A stretch of 64,000 nt of DNA from JAYOEY01 sp038120295 (GTDB taxonomy: Bacteria > Pseudomonadota > Alphaproteobacteria > MPNO01 > UBA2964). Position numbers and translations under genes: made by a program. The first letter of the stretch is position 1, and the number at the start of each line of letters is the position of its first letter. The notes under the pieces were generated by a model. The model did no database searches and was not told the DNA's origin. It was given only the letters and a program-made list of their open reading frames with translations. Where the stretch lies: positions 40,999-104,998 of the forward strand of contig JAYOLL010000010.1 of assembly GCA_038120295.1 (NCBI GenBank), read 5' to 3'. Shown here in pieces: positions 7,931 through 16,429 of the stretch.

Positions 7931-9103
7931 ATGCAGACCAGCACTAGCCGAATCCTGACCACCCATACCGGCAGCCTGCCGCGTCCCGACGGGCTGCTCG
8001 AAAAGCTGCTGGCGATCGGGCTGGGCGCCGACCCGGCGTCGCTCGACTTCAACGCCGCCTGCGCCGGGGCGGTACGCGACGTGGTGGCGAAGCAGGTCGA
8101 GACCGGCATCGATATCGTCAGCGACGGCGAGATGTCGAAGCCCGGCTATACCTATTACGTGCGCGACCGCATGTCAGGGCTGGAAGCGTTCGAAGAACCG
8201 CCGGAGGGGATGCCGCGGCGCGCGCTGCAGCGCGATATCGCCGAGTTCCCCGATTTCGCCGCGGCGCGCGATATCGAGCGGTCGCAAGGCGCGAAACTGG
8301 TGCCGACATTCTGCACCGGGCCTGTGGCGTACGAAAATCTCCAGCCCGTCGCCGACGACATCGCCAACCTGAAGGAAGCGATCGCGGTTGCTCACCCGGC
8401 GGAGGTCTTCATCAACGCCGCCTCGCCCGGTGTCATTCCTGTTTTCATCCTCGATACGCATTACGGCGACGAGGACTCCTATCTTGCCGACCTGGCGGAC
8501 GCGCTCGCGGTCGAGTACGAGGCGATCCACGCGTCGGGGCTTCTGCTCCAGATCGACTGTCCCGATCTCGCGATGGCGCGGCATGGCCATTACCAGGGGC
8601 TGTCCGACACCAATTTCCGCCGGGTCGTGGCGCGCAATATCGAGCTTCTGAACGCGGCGACGGCCAATATTCCGCCGGAAGCGATGCGGATGCATATCTG
8701 CTGGGGCAACTATCCCGGCCCGCATGTCTACGATTTTCCGGTGGCGGAGCTGATCGAGCCGCTGATGAAGGCACGGCCCCAGGCGCTGCTGTTCGAGGCC
8801 GCCAACCCGCGCCACGAACATGAATGGGCTGACTGGCACGACGCCGATATTCCCGACGACAAGATTCTTGTGCCGGGCGTGATCGATACGTCGAGCAACT
8901 TCGTCGAGCATCCGCGCATCGTCGCCGAGCGCATCCAGCGCTTCGCCGGCATCGTCGGGCGCGAGCGCGTCATCGCCGGGACCGATTGCGGGTTCGCGAC
9001 CTTTGCCGGAATGGGCTATGTGTATGAGAGCATCGCGTGGGCAAAGCTGCGGGCGCTCGTCGTCGGTGCCGAGATGGCGTCAGATGCGTTGTGGGGTGAC
9101 TAG
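7931..9103 (+). CDS. MetE-like (cobalamin-independent methionine synthase C-terminal domain) protein
   Basis: A 390-residue protein matching only the catalytic C-terminal half of cobalamin-independent methionine synthase. Seen: HTGSLPRP near the start, IVSDGEMSKPGY, an MHICWGNYPGPH motif (His and Cys zinc ligands), NPRHEHEW, and AGTDCGFAT with the second zinc Cys. Because the folate-binding N-terminal half is missing, it is unlikely to be ordinary MetE. Stand-alone members of this kind are often found in catabolic clusters, where their methyl donor and acceptor are not known. Its stop is 3 bp before the ATG of a vanillate-demethylase-like Rieske oxygenase, implying translational coupling. A paralogue with an internal stop lies at 47859-49016. 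I chose the ATG at 7931 because homologous starts begin just before the THTGSLPRP motif. Confidence 0.85.
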   Translation: MQTSTSRILTTHTGSLPRPDGLLEKLLAIGLGADPASLDFNAACAGAVRDVVAKQVETGIDIVSDGEMSKPGYTYYVRDRMSGLEAFEEPPEGMPRRALQRDIAEFPDFAAARDIERSQGAKLVPTFCTGPVAYENLQPVADDIANLKEAIAVAHPAEVFINAASPGVIPVFILDTHYGDEDSYLADLADALAVEYEAIHASGLLLQIDCPDLAMARHGHYQGLSDTNFRRVVARNIELLNAATANIPPEAMRMHICWGNYPGPHVYDFPVAELIEPLMKARPQALLFEAANPRHEHEWADWHDADIPDDKILVPGVIDTSSNFVEHPRIVAERIQRFAGIVGRERVIAGTDCGFATFAGMGYVYESIAWAKLRALVVGAEMASDALWGD

Positions 9104-9106
9104 AAA

Positions 9107-10129
9107 ATGTATGTACGAAACCGCTGGTATGTCGCCGCGCTGAGCGATGAACTGACCGATGCGCCGCTGGGCCGCAAGCTGCTGGACGAGCCGGTGGTGC
9201 TGTACCGCACTGAGGACGGGACGCCGGTCGCGCTGGAAGACCGCTGCCTGCACCGCCAGGCGCCTTTGTCGCTCGGCTGGGTCGAGGGCGACCGGCTCCG
9301 CTGCTGCTATCACGGGCTGCTGTTCGACCGGGACGGGTGCTGCGTCGAGACGCCGAGCCAGCAGAATATCCCGCCAAACGATGGCATCCGGTCCTATCCG
9401 GTCATCGAAAGCCAGAATTTCATCTTTGTCTGGATGGGCGAGCCGGAAATGGCGGGCGAGATCGTGCCTTACGATTTCCCCTGGGTCGACAGGGACGGCT
9501 GGCGGACGCTGCAGGCGCAGTTCCATGCCAGGTGCAACTGGCAGCTCGTGGTCGATAATCTGCTCGACGTCACGCATCTCTCCTACGCGCATCGCACCAC
9601 GATCGGGGTCGCCGGCGTCGCCGTCGGCGCGCAGTCGAAGACCGAACGCGATGGCGAGAAAGTCGTGGTGTCGCGCTGGATGTTCGACATCGACCCTGCG
9701 CCGACCCATGTCGCGGCGACTGGCTATAACGGCAAGGTCGACAGGTGGCAGCGGATTGAGTTCACCCCGCCCGGTTTCATCTGGCTCAAGGTCGGCGTGG
9801 CGAAGGCCGGCACCGGGGCGGAGAAGGGAGAGACCGACGGCATCCTGATCGACCGCCATACGCTCCATGTCATCACGCCGGAAACCGACGAGACCTGCCA
9901 TTATTTCTGGACCACCGCGCACGAGGCGGCGGCGGTGACGGCGGATCAGGAAAAGATCATCTACGACCAGTCGGTCAAGGCGTTCAACGAGGACCTCGTG
10001 ATCCTCGAAGGCCAGCAGAAACACAGGGATGAAGGCCGCCCGACCATCGATCTTAACGCCGATGCCGGCGCCATGCAGGCGCGGCTGGTGCTGGACCGGC
10101 TGATGGGGGAAGAAGCTGGTCGGACCTGA
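9107..10129 (+). CDS. Rieske non-heme iron oxygenase, vanillate O-demethylase-like
   Basis: A 340-residue oxygenase component of the VanA/phthalate-4,5-dioxygenase type. The Rieske cluster ligands are Cys47-x-His49 and Cys66-x-x-His69, and the mononuclear iron motif is DVTHLSYAH with Asp154, His157 and His162. The start MYVRNRWYVAAL is typical of VanA-like enzymes, which release formaldehyde from aryl methyl ethers. No ferredoxin-reductase partner (VanB) is in the window, so electrons must come from a distant gene product. It sits 3 bp after the MetE-like gene and 10 bp before a quinone oxidoreductase gene, in one operon. Vanillate would fit the hydroxycinnamate cluster at 35-42 kb, but substrates in this family vary widely. 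Confidence 0.9.
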   Translation: MYVRNRWYVAALSDELTDAPLGRKLLDEPVVLYRTEDGTPVALEDRCLHRQAPLSLGWVEGDRLRCCYHGLLFDRDGCCVETPSQQNIPPNDGIRSYPVIESQNFIFVWMGEPEMAGEIVPYDFPWVDRDGWRTLQAQFHARCNWQLVVDNLLDVTHLSYAHRTTIGVAGVAVGAQSKTERDGEKVVVSRWMFDIDPAPTHVAATGYNGKVDRWQRIEFTPPGFIWLKVGVAKAGTGAEKGETDGILIDRHTLHVITPETDETCHYFWTTAHEAAAVTADQEKIIYDQSVKAFNEDLVILEGQQKHRDEGRPTIDLNADAGAMQARLVLDRLMGEEAGRT

Positions 10130-10139
10130 ATTCTTCAAC

Positions 10140-11141
10140 ATGATTGCCGTTCTCCCAACCGCGATGATCGCCATCGTGCCGTCAGAGCCCGGCGGCCCCG
10201 ATGTGCTGCAACCGGTCGAACGACCGGTGCCGCGGCCCGGGCCGGGCGAAATTCTGATCCGCATGGCGGGGGCCGGGCTCAATGGCGCCGACCTGACGCA
10301 GCGCGAGGGGCGCTACCCCATGCCGCCGGGCGCGAGCGACATTCCGGGGCTCGAAGTCGGCGGCCATGTCGCGGCGACGGGCGAGGGCGCGAACCGGTTC
10401 TCCGTCGGCGACCCGGTGTGCGCCCTGATCTCGGGCGGCGGCTATGCCGAATACGCCGTCGCGCCCGAGGGCCAGTGCATGGCGGTGCCCGGCGGGGTCG
10501 ATCCGGTGGACGCCGGCGGGTTGCCGGAAACCTTCTGCACTGTCTGGACAAACCTGTTCGAGCGCATCCATCTGGCGGCGGGCGAAACCGTGCTGATCCA
10601 GGGCGGCACCAGCGGCATCGGCTGCACAGCGATTCAGCTCGCCCACGCGTTCGGCGCAACCGTTCTGGCCACCGCGCGGACGGAAGAAAAATGCGCCGCC
10701 ATGACGCGGCTGGGCTGCGACCGGGCGATCAACTATTCGACCGAGGATTTCCTCGAGGTCGCGCGCGACTTTACGGGCGGTCGCGGGGTCGACGCGATCC
10801 TCGATATCGTCGGCGGCGATTACATCCCGAAGGAGCTGGAGCTGCTGGCCCATGAAGGGCGGCTGGTGTTCGTCAACCTCAAGCGCGGCCGCATCGTCGA
10901 GGCGGATTTCGGCCTGATCCATGCGAAGCACCTGACGGTCACCGGCTCGCGCCTGCGCCCGCGCCCGGTCGAAAACAAGACCGCCATCTGCCGAGCGCTG
11001 GAAGAACAGGTGTGGCCGCTATTCGCCTCGAGCCAGGTGAAGCCGGAGACCTGGAAACGCTTCCCGCTGGCCGAAGCCGCCGACGCCCACCGCGCGATGG
11101 AGACCAGCAATCACATCGGGAAGATTCTGCTGACGGGTTAG
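10140..11141 (+). CDS. NAD(P)H quinone oxidoreductase, PIG3-like MDR family
   Basis: A 333-residue zinc-free medium-chain dehydrogenase of the quinone oxidoreductase (PIG3/QOR) group. Seen: GADLTQREGRYP, the PGLEVGGHVAATG segment, and the nucleotide-binding loop QGGTSGIGCTAIQLA. It lacks the zinc Cys/His ligands of alcohol dehydrogenases. It is the third gene of the MetE-like / Rieske operon. Start choice is uncertain: the ATG at 10140 and the ATG at 10164 (MIAIVPSEPGGPDVL) are both in frame with no clear ribosome site, and the second resembles the usual family start. Two CCGGGC hairpins follow the stop. Confidence 0.88.
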   Translation: MIAVLPTAMIAIVPSEPGGPDVLQPVERPVPRPGPGEILIRMAGAGLNGADLTQREGRYPMPPGASDIPGLEVGGHVAATGEGANRFSVGDPVCALISGGGYAEYAVAPEGQCMAVPGGVDPVDAGGLPETFCTVWTNLFERIHLAAGETVLIQGGTSGIGCTAIQLAHAFGATVLATARTEEKCAAMTRLGCDRAINYSTEDFLEVARDFTGGRGVDAILDIVGGDYIPKELELLAHEGRLVFVNLKRGRIVEADFGLIHAKHLTVTGSRLRPRPVENKTAICRALEEQVWPLFASSQVKPETWKRFPLAEAADAHRAMETSNHIGKILLTG

Positions 11142-11160
11142 CGCCACCTGTACAGAAATA

Positions 11161-11249
11161 ACACGTCATGCCCGGGCAAAGTCCCGGGCATCTTTTGCCC
11201 ATAGGAGTGAAATGGGAGGGAGATCACCGGGTCAGGCCCGGTGATGACG
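11161..11249. repeat. Two CCGGGC hairpins, family C
   Basis: Two perfect hairpins lie between convergent genes: CATGCCCGGG...CCCGGGCAT at about 11166-11190 and ATCACCGGG...CCCGGTGAT at about 11223-11243. No T run follows either, so they are repeats more than intrinsic terminators, though they could block transcription from both sides. Confidence 0.65.
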
Positions 11250-11280
11250 AATGAGATGCAGGCGGTGCGCGGTTTTCTAC

Positions 11281-12270
11281 CTACACCACCACCTTCGTCA
11301 TCATCCCCTTCGGGAAAATGTCTTCCGGTGTCACGTGCTTGTGGGCGATGCCCTGCTGGTAGGTGTAGAGCAGCATCTGTTCCCAGGTCGCGCGGTTCTC
11401 GTCGATGCCGAACGGGAACGGGTCGCCGCCGAACTTGTTCTTCATGCGCTCGCCATAGGCCGGCACCCAGGGCAGCGGGTAGCGCGACACGGCAGGGTCG
11501 AGCATGCGTTCGATACTGCGGCGGCGCGATTCGTCGAACGCGTTATAGAGGTTGCGCGCGACCCACGGGTTTTCGTCGAGGATATGCTTCTGCATGACCA
11601 TGATGTGCATGATCGGCCAGATATGGTTCTTGTCCCAGTACTCGTCTTCCATCTCGAGATAGTTGGGGAACAGCCGTTCGACATCGGGATGGCCCTGCAG
11701 GAAGCAGGTCGGCGGGCGGGCGATGATGGCGCAGTCGATCTCGCCGGCGGCCAGCATTTCCGACAGTGACTTGTCGGCGACGCGGGTGATCTCGACACCG
11801 TCGGGCAGGTTGAGCTCTACCTTCTCGACGCGGCCCGGCGCGTTGGCGCCGGCCTGGTACCAGTTGACCTCGGGCAGGGTCACGCCGCATTCGTTATGCA
11901 TCCAGCCCCGCATGTAGACGGCGGCCGAATGGGCCCATTCGGGCGAGCCGACGCGCTTGCCCTTCAGGTCCTGCACGGTTTTGATGCCGGATTTCTTGTT
12001 GATGTAAAACGACGAGAAGCGGAACAGGCGCGAGCACACCACCGGCAGGCCGATGATGTCGGAATCCTCACGCGTCACCTGGGCGGAGAACTTGGCGAAA
12101 CTCAGCTCGCTGACATCCCATTCGCGGTTGGCGGTAAAGCGCGCGAAACATTCGTGATGGCCCAGCATCGACCAGGTGTGGTCGATCCCCTCGGCGCGTA
12201 CCGCGCCGGTGCGGAAATCGCGAAAATGGTCGTAATCGGTCGAAGCGATACTCAGTTTGAGCGGCGTCAT
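11281..12270 (-). CDS. 4,5-dihydroxyphthalate decarboxylase-like protein, copy 1
   Basis: A 329-residue protein related to 4,5-dihydroxyphthalate decarboxylase, a family with the fold of type-2 periplasmic binding proteins. Seen: the start LKLSIASTDYDHFRDFRTG, the GKRVGSPEWAHSAAVYMRGW segment, VNWYQAGANAPGR, and EMLAAGEIDCAI. There is no signal peptide, which supports a cytosolic enzyme rather than a transporter protein. A paralogue with more typical residues lies at 49434-50423. Its 5-prime region contains a terminator hairpin (12319-12348) ahead of the start codon, and AAGAGGAGAAG is the ribosome site. Substrate unknown; ring decarboxylation or binding of an aromatic acid are both possible. 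Confidence 0.82.
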   Translation of the reverse strand: MTPLKLSIASTDYDHFRDFRTGAVRAEGIDHTWSMLGHHECFARFTANREWDVSELSFAKFSAQVTREDSDIIGLPVVCSRLFRFSSFYINKKSGIKTVQDLKGKRVGSPEWAHSAAVYMRGWMHNECGVTLPEVNWYQAGANAPGRVEKVELNLPDGVEITRVADKSLSEMLAAGEIDCAIIARPPTCFLQGHPDVERLFPNYLEMEDEYWDKNHIWPIMHIMVMQKHILDENPWVARNLYNAFDESRRRSIERMLDPAVSRYPLPWVPAYGERMKNKFGGDPFPFGIDENRATWEQMLLYTYQQGIAHKHVTPEDIFPKGMMTKVVV

Positions 12271-12318
12271 GGAAACTTCTCCTCTTATTCGGTGGCGCTT
12301 TTAGACCATATTCCCCCG

Positions 12319-12348
12319 AAAAAGAAAACGGCGGCCCGAAGACCGCCG
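12319..12348 (-). terminator. Intrinsic terminator in the leader of the DHP-decarboxylase-like gene
   Basis: Read on the minus strand, an 8-bp stem CGGCGGTC / GGCCGCCG closes a UUCG tetraloop and is followed by TTTTCTTTTT. This is a textbook intrinsic terminator. It lies 48 bp upstream of the start codon at 12270 and points into that gene, with only a divergent gene further upstream, so it is either an attenuator or a stop for antisense transcripts. Confidence 0.75.
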
Positions 12349-12439
12349 CCGGATGGGCGCCGGATGGGCGCCGGTTGGTTGTCGGTCGTCCTCCGTGCCA
12401 TACTTTCCGAAACCCGGTTTTCTGCAATGAGGTATCGCC

Positions 12440-12961
12440 ATGCCGTTTCTGCCGTCCTTGCCCGAAGAGGCCACCGTCGCCACCATGTGGGAGGTGTTCA
12501 ATCCGCAGGCCCGCGAGGGGCTGTCGCTGTTTTCACGCTCCTTCATGCGCAACGAGGGCAAGCTGACCCCCGCCGACAAGGAGCTGATCGCCGCCTATAC
12601 CTCGGCGCTGAACGAGTCCGATTACTGTTTTTCCGGCCATTCGCGGGTCGCCATCAATCTCGGCTATGAGGAGAGCGTGTTCGACCCGCTGATCGAGGAT
12701 CTGGCCACTGCGCCGGTGCGCGACGAGCTCAAGCCGCTGCTCGCCTTCATCCGGGTGCTGACGCTCACGCCGGCGAAGGTGAAGAAAGAGGACGTTCAGG
12801 CGCTTCTCGACATGGGCTGGGACGAACAGTCGCTGCACGAGGCGATGGCCGTGTGCGCGCGGTTTTCGATGATGAACCGCCTGACGCTCGGCCACGGGCT
12901 AGTGGTCGACGAGGAACGCCGCGCCCGCGATGCGCTCAACATGAATTACGAACAGAGCTGA
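12440..12961 (+). CDS. AhpD/CMD-like peroxidase-related protein with a single active-site Cys
   Basis: A 173-residue all-helical protein of the AhpD/carboxymuconolactone decarboxylase superfamily, peroxidase-related branch. The core is KELIAAYTSALNESDYCFSGHSRVA. In AhpD-like proteins this site reads CxxC with a downstream His; here only the second Cys and the His remain, and the first Cys position is Ser. That would remove classical disulfide reductase activity, so a decarboxylase-like or altered role is possible. It is followed 13 bp later by an SDR gene, suggesting an operon. It lies divergent to the DHP-decarboxylase-like gene with a 169-bp shared upstream region that includes a tandem repeat of GGATGGGCGCC at about 12351-12372. 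Confidence 0.82.
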   Translation: MPFLPSLPEEATVATMWEVFNPQAREGLSLFSRSFMRNEGKLTPADKELIAAYTSALNESDYCFSGHSRVAINLGYEESVFDPLIEDLATAPVRDELKPLLAFIRVLTLTPAKVKKEDVQALLDMGWDEQSLHEAMAVCARFSMMNRLTLGHGLVVDEERRARDALNMNYEQS

Positions 12962-12974
12962 GGGGAGGACTGGC

Positions 12975-13811
12975 ATGGCGACCTATCCGCTTCCCGATAT
13001 CGATCTCGCCGGGCGTGTCGTCCTGATGACAGGCGGCGATCGCGGGCTGGGCCTGTCGATGGCCATGGCCCAGGCAAAATGCGGCGCGTCGGTCGTGCTC
13101 GCCTCGGTCGATGGCGAAGGCTGCGAGAGAGCCGCGCAGGAGATCGAGGATGCGGTCGGCGCCGGTCGGATTCTGGCGGTCACGCTCGACATCACCGACC
13201 TTGAGGCCTGCCGCGCCGCGGTGGCGGCGACGGTAGAAAAATTCGGTCGCCTCGACGCGGTGTTCAACAATGCGCGGCGCCTGATGCGCGGCGGCACCCT
13301 GCCGGCCGCCGGAAACTCGCTGCCGATTTACGAGACCGATCCGGAAATCTATTCCCAAACCATCATGGTCAACGTGGTCGGCACGTTCTTCATGTCCCGC
13401 GCCGCGGCGGAATATTTTCGCGAGACCGGGGGAGGAAAGATCGTCAACGTTTCGACGTCGCGGCGCAATTTCTCGCGCCCGCGCAATTCGCCCTACGGCG
13501 TCAGCAAGGCGGCGGTCGAGGCGTCGACCATTATCTGGGCCGGAGATCTGGCGGACGATAACGTCACGGTGAACACGCTCCTGCCGGGGGCGGCAGTCGA
13601 TGCCGACCCCTTACGCGAAAAGAAGGAGGGGCAGGTGCTGCTGCCGGTCGATATCATGGACCCGCTGGCCGTGTGGCTGGCCTCCGCCGGTTCCGACGGG
13701 GCCACCGCCAGGCGCTATGTCGGCAAGCTGTGGAACCCGGAACTGCCGCCGGATGAAGCCGCCGACGGGGCGCGGGAAGAGCCGACTTTCATCGAGCAGT
13801 TGCCGGGATAA
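12975..13811 (+). CDS. Short-chain dehydrogenase/reductase
   Basis: A 278-residue SDR oxidoreductase. The cofactor loop TGGDRGLGLSMA is near residues 20-31, LDITD near 70, a variant NNAR in place of NNAG near 100, Ser in VNVSTSRR near 160 and the catalytic YGVSK near 176. The extended C-terminal tail (about 30 residues after the dinucleotide fold) and the PAAGNSLPIYETDPE insert differ from the tandem SDRs at 28-30 kb. It follows the AhpD-like gene by 13 bp and ends 4 bp before the convergent MscS gene. Substrate unknown. Confidence 0.9.
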   Translation: MATYPLPDIDLAGRVVLMTGGDRGLGLSMAMAQAKCGASVVLASVDGEGCERAAQEIEDAVGAGRILAVTLDITDLEACRAAVAATVEKFGRLDAVFNNARRLMRGGTLPAAGNSLPIYETDPEIYSQTIMVNVVGTFFMSRAAAEYFRETGGGKIVNVSTSRRNFSRPRNSPYGVSKAAVEASTIIWAGDLADDNVTVNTLLPGAAVDADPLREKKEGQVLLPVDIMDPLAVWLASAGSDGATARRYVGKLWNPELPPDEAADGAREEPTFIEQLPG

Positions 13812-13815
13812 CGGG

Positions 13816-15156
13816 CTAAAGACTCCGCGCAGGGGCGTCCGGTCGCCCGGCTTCTCCCCGATCCTGTTCGTTCAGGATCCGGATCTCGCGTTGCGGGAAC
13901 GGAATCCTGATGCCGTTCTCCTTCAGCGCCTTCCAGATCATGAACAGAAGATCGGCGCCGACCCGGTTTTCGCCGTCGTCGACGCCTTCCATCCAGAACT
14001 CCACGAGGATATTGATGCCGGAATCTCCGAATTTCGCGATTTCGGCGTCGGGCCTCAGCTCGACCGGCAGGTCGTCGCCGCTGATAACCTTCGGGTGGCT
14101 GGCGATCACCTCGCGCAGGATCGGGAACATCTTTTCAAGGTCGGTCCCATAGGCGACATCGAAATTGATCGGGTAACGCTGCAGCTGATTGTTATGCGTC
14201 CAGTTGGTGAAGGAGGTGGTGATGAATTTCTCGTTCGGCACCATGATGTCCTTGCCGTCGTAGGTTTCCAGCGTCGCCGACCGCATCGTCAGCTCGCGTA
14301 GCCTGCCGCTCCGACCGTCCTCAAGCTGGATGAAGTCGCCGATGGCGATGCTGCGGTCCAGCAGGATGATGATGCCGGAAATGAAGTTGGACGCGATCTG
14401 CTGCAGCCCGAAGCCAAGCCCGACGCCCAGCGCGCCGCCGAACACCGCCAGCGCCGTGAGGTCGATCCCCATGATGTTGAGCAACAGCAGGAAGATGATG
14501 ACGAATATGGCGATCTCGAACAGCTTCGCGATCACTTCGCGGGTCCCCGGCTCGATCGTTTCCCGGCTGCGAATGACTCTTTGGCCGGTATTGTTGGACA
14601 GGCGGCCAAACCAGAACAGCACGAAGCCGAAGATCAGCGTGCGCAAAACCGCGTAGACGCTGAGCTTGATATTGCCCAGCTCTATCGAAACGCTGTCGAG
14701 ATACTGGATCACGTCGGCCAGCAGGCCCATGCTGTACAGCACCGCGATCGGCAGGCCGATCCATTTCAGAAGGGCGACGATCGTGGCGTTCCTGATCAGG
14801 TGAATGGCCAGGCTGTAGACGACGAAGATAAAGGCTACGCCCTGCGCCGCCCGGGGCAGCCAGGCTTCGCCCAGAAGGCCGGCGCTGATCGGTGTCGCGA
14901 TTCCGAGGGCGATGGCGGCCGTCACCGGCTGGACCAGCGCGTGGGCGCGGTAGAGCGCGGATCTCAGGTCGAAAAGAACGCCCGGATGCGGTTCTGACCG
15001 AAAAAACCTGACATGCCGGATGACATACGCGCCGATGATGCAACCGATCGCGAGGGCCAGCGCGACGATACCGATCTGCAGGTAAAAATCCGTGTCCGAC
15101 AGTTCGGAATAGGCTGTCCGCCAGATCGTCTCAAGACGTTCAGTAAGTTTGTCCAT
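13816..15156 (-). CDS. MscS-family mechanosensitive channel
   Basis: A 446-residue inner-membrane channel of the MscS family, which opens under membrane tension to release solutes. About five to six hydrophobic segments occupy residues 25-260, ending in the pore helix with the Gly/Ala-rich pattern LAVFGGALGVGLGFGLQ. The cytoplasmic beta domain follows (GIIILLDRSIAIGDFI, then MRSATLETYDGKDIMVPNEKF). It is longer than E. coli MscS (286) through extra N-terminal helices. It stands alone, with 90 bp to the acyl-CoA dehydrogenase gene upstream on the same strand. Confidence 0.92.
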   Translation of the reverse strand: MDKLTERLETIWRTAYSELSDTDFYLQIGIVALALAIGCIIGAYVIRHVRFFRSEPHPGVLFDLRSALYRAHALVQPVTAAIALGIATPISAGLLGEAWLPRAAQGVAFIFVVYSLAIHLIRNATIVALLKWIGLPIAVLYSMGLLADVIQYLDSVSIELGNIKLSVYAVLRTLIFGFVLFWFGRLSNNTGQRVIRSRETIEPGTREVIAKLFEIAIFVIIFLLLLNIMGIDLTALAVFGGALGVGLGFGLQQIASNFISGIIILLDRSIAIGDFIQLEDGRSGRLRELTMRSATLETYDGKDIMVPNEKFITTSFTNWTHNNQLQRYPINFDVAYGTDLEKMFPILREVIASHPKVISGDDLPVELRPDAEIAKFGDSGINILVEFWMEGVDDGENRVGADLLFMIWKALKENGIRIPFPQREIRILNEQDRGEAGRPDAPARSL

Positions 15157-15246
15157 TGTACGGTATCGCCATCAGATCCTTTAAACGTCCAGCTGCGTCC
15201 GAAACCCTGAAGCCGGCACGGGAGTCCGGTCGGAAACTGTTTCGGG

Positions 15247-16404
15247 CTAAAGGCCCAGTACGCGCCTTGCGAGAATACTACGCTGGATCTCGTTCGATCC
15301 CGCATAAATCGTGTGTTTGCGGATGTCGAGCCATATCTTCGAGACGTCGACCGGGCCGTCGTCCGTTTCCACCGGTCCCGCGTCGCCGCCATGCAGACCG
15401 GCGGCCTCCAGCAGCAGGTCGGCGATCTTCTGGACGTTCTCGGTGGCGACGATCTTGATGAAGGAAGAGTTCGACCCGATCGGTATGTCGGCATCGGCCA
15501 TCTTCACCGCATGGGAAAAAATTGCGGCCTGCGACAGCACGTCGATCTCCATCGCTGCCAGCCGGTCCCGGAACGCTGCATCGGTTATCGCGCCGGTGGC
15601 TTTCGCGACGCGACGCACCCGGTCCAGAAGATCGAGCGCGAGTTGCGGGCTGGCGTTGCCGATCCGCTCATGGTCGAGGAGCGAGCGGGCAATTCGCCAG
15701 CCGTCATTGACCTCTCCGACGAGGTTTGTCCGAGGAACCCGGACATCTTCGAAGACGCACTCCGCGAACTCTTCCTCGTCCGCGATGGTGCGGATCGGGC
15801 GGATCGAGATGCCGGGGGTCGAAAGATCGATCAGGATTATCGAAATCCCGAGCTGTTTGCGCGGGGCGTCAGGGTCGGTGCGGACCAGCGCGTACATCCA
15901 CTGGGCGTGCTGCGCCATGGTGGTCCAGATCTTGCGGCCATTGACGATGAAATCGTCGCCGTCGGCGACCGCCCGAGTGGTCAGACTCGCCAGATCCGAC
16001 CCCGATCCCGGTTCGGAATAACCCTGCGCCCAATGCACCTCGCCCGAGAGGATCTTCGGAAGGTGTTCCGATTTCTGCCGGTCGGTGCCGTACCGCATCA
16101 GGATCGGCCCGATATGGCCCAGCCCCTGGCGCGACAGGGTCGGAGCGCCGATCCGCGCCAGCTCTTCCTGCAGGATCAGCTGCTGTTGCAATGTCGCGCC
16201 CATGCCGCCGTACTCTTCCGGCCATCCCGGAGCGATCCAGCCGCGCTCGTAGAGTTTCCGGTGCCAGGGGAGCGCCTCATCCGGTGTCGGCCGGCGCGCC
16301 AGGCCGCGCAGCTCAGAGGGCAGGTTCTCTTCCAGCCACGACCGGGCCTCCGCCCGGAAACGGGCGTCTTCGCGGCTGTCTGCGATGAAGGATGGAACGG
16401 CCAT
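15247..16404 (-). CDS. Acyl-CoA dehydrogenase (FadE-like)
   Basis: A 385-residue acyl-CoA dehydrogenase that introduces a 2,3 double bond into acyl-CoA and passes electrons to ETF. The FAD/substrate signature YSEPGSGSDLASL and the C-terminal YAGSNEIQRSILARRVLGL are seen. The N-terminal PGWPEEYGGMG is typical. It differs clearly from the pair at 35-38 kb, which have an unusual AGGDPGG signature, so it belongs to another subfamily. Its start is 25 bp downstream of the histidine kinase stop, so it may be read from the same transcript. No CoA ligase is adjacent here. Confidence 0.92.
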   Translation of the reverse strand: MAVPSFIADSREDARFRAEARSWLEENLPSELRGLARRPTPDEALPWHRKLYERGWIAPGWPEEYGGMGATLQQQLILQEELARIGAPTLSRQGLGHIGPILMRYGTDRQKSEHLPKILSGEVHWAQGYSEPGSGSDLASLTTRAVADGDDFIVNGRKIWTTMAQHAQWMYALVRTDPDAPRKQLGISIILIDLSTPGISIRPIRTIADEEEFAECVFEDVRVPRTNLVGEVNDGWRIARSLLDHERIGNASPQLALDLLDRVRRVAKATGAITDAAFRDRLAAMEIDVLSQAAIFSHAVKMADADIPIGSNSSFIKIVATENVQKIADLLLEAAGLHGGDAGPVETDDGPVDVSKIWLDIRKHTIYAGSNEIQRSILARRVLGL

Positions 16405-16429
16405 GGGCTAAGTCTAAAGCCGAATGGCG

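Noticed and set aside
11281..12270. DHP-decarboxylase-like proteins as ABC transporter binding proteins
   Set aside because: The fold is shared, but neither copy has a signal peptide and no permease or ATPase gene is adjacent.
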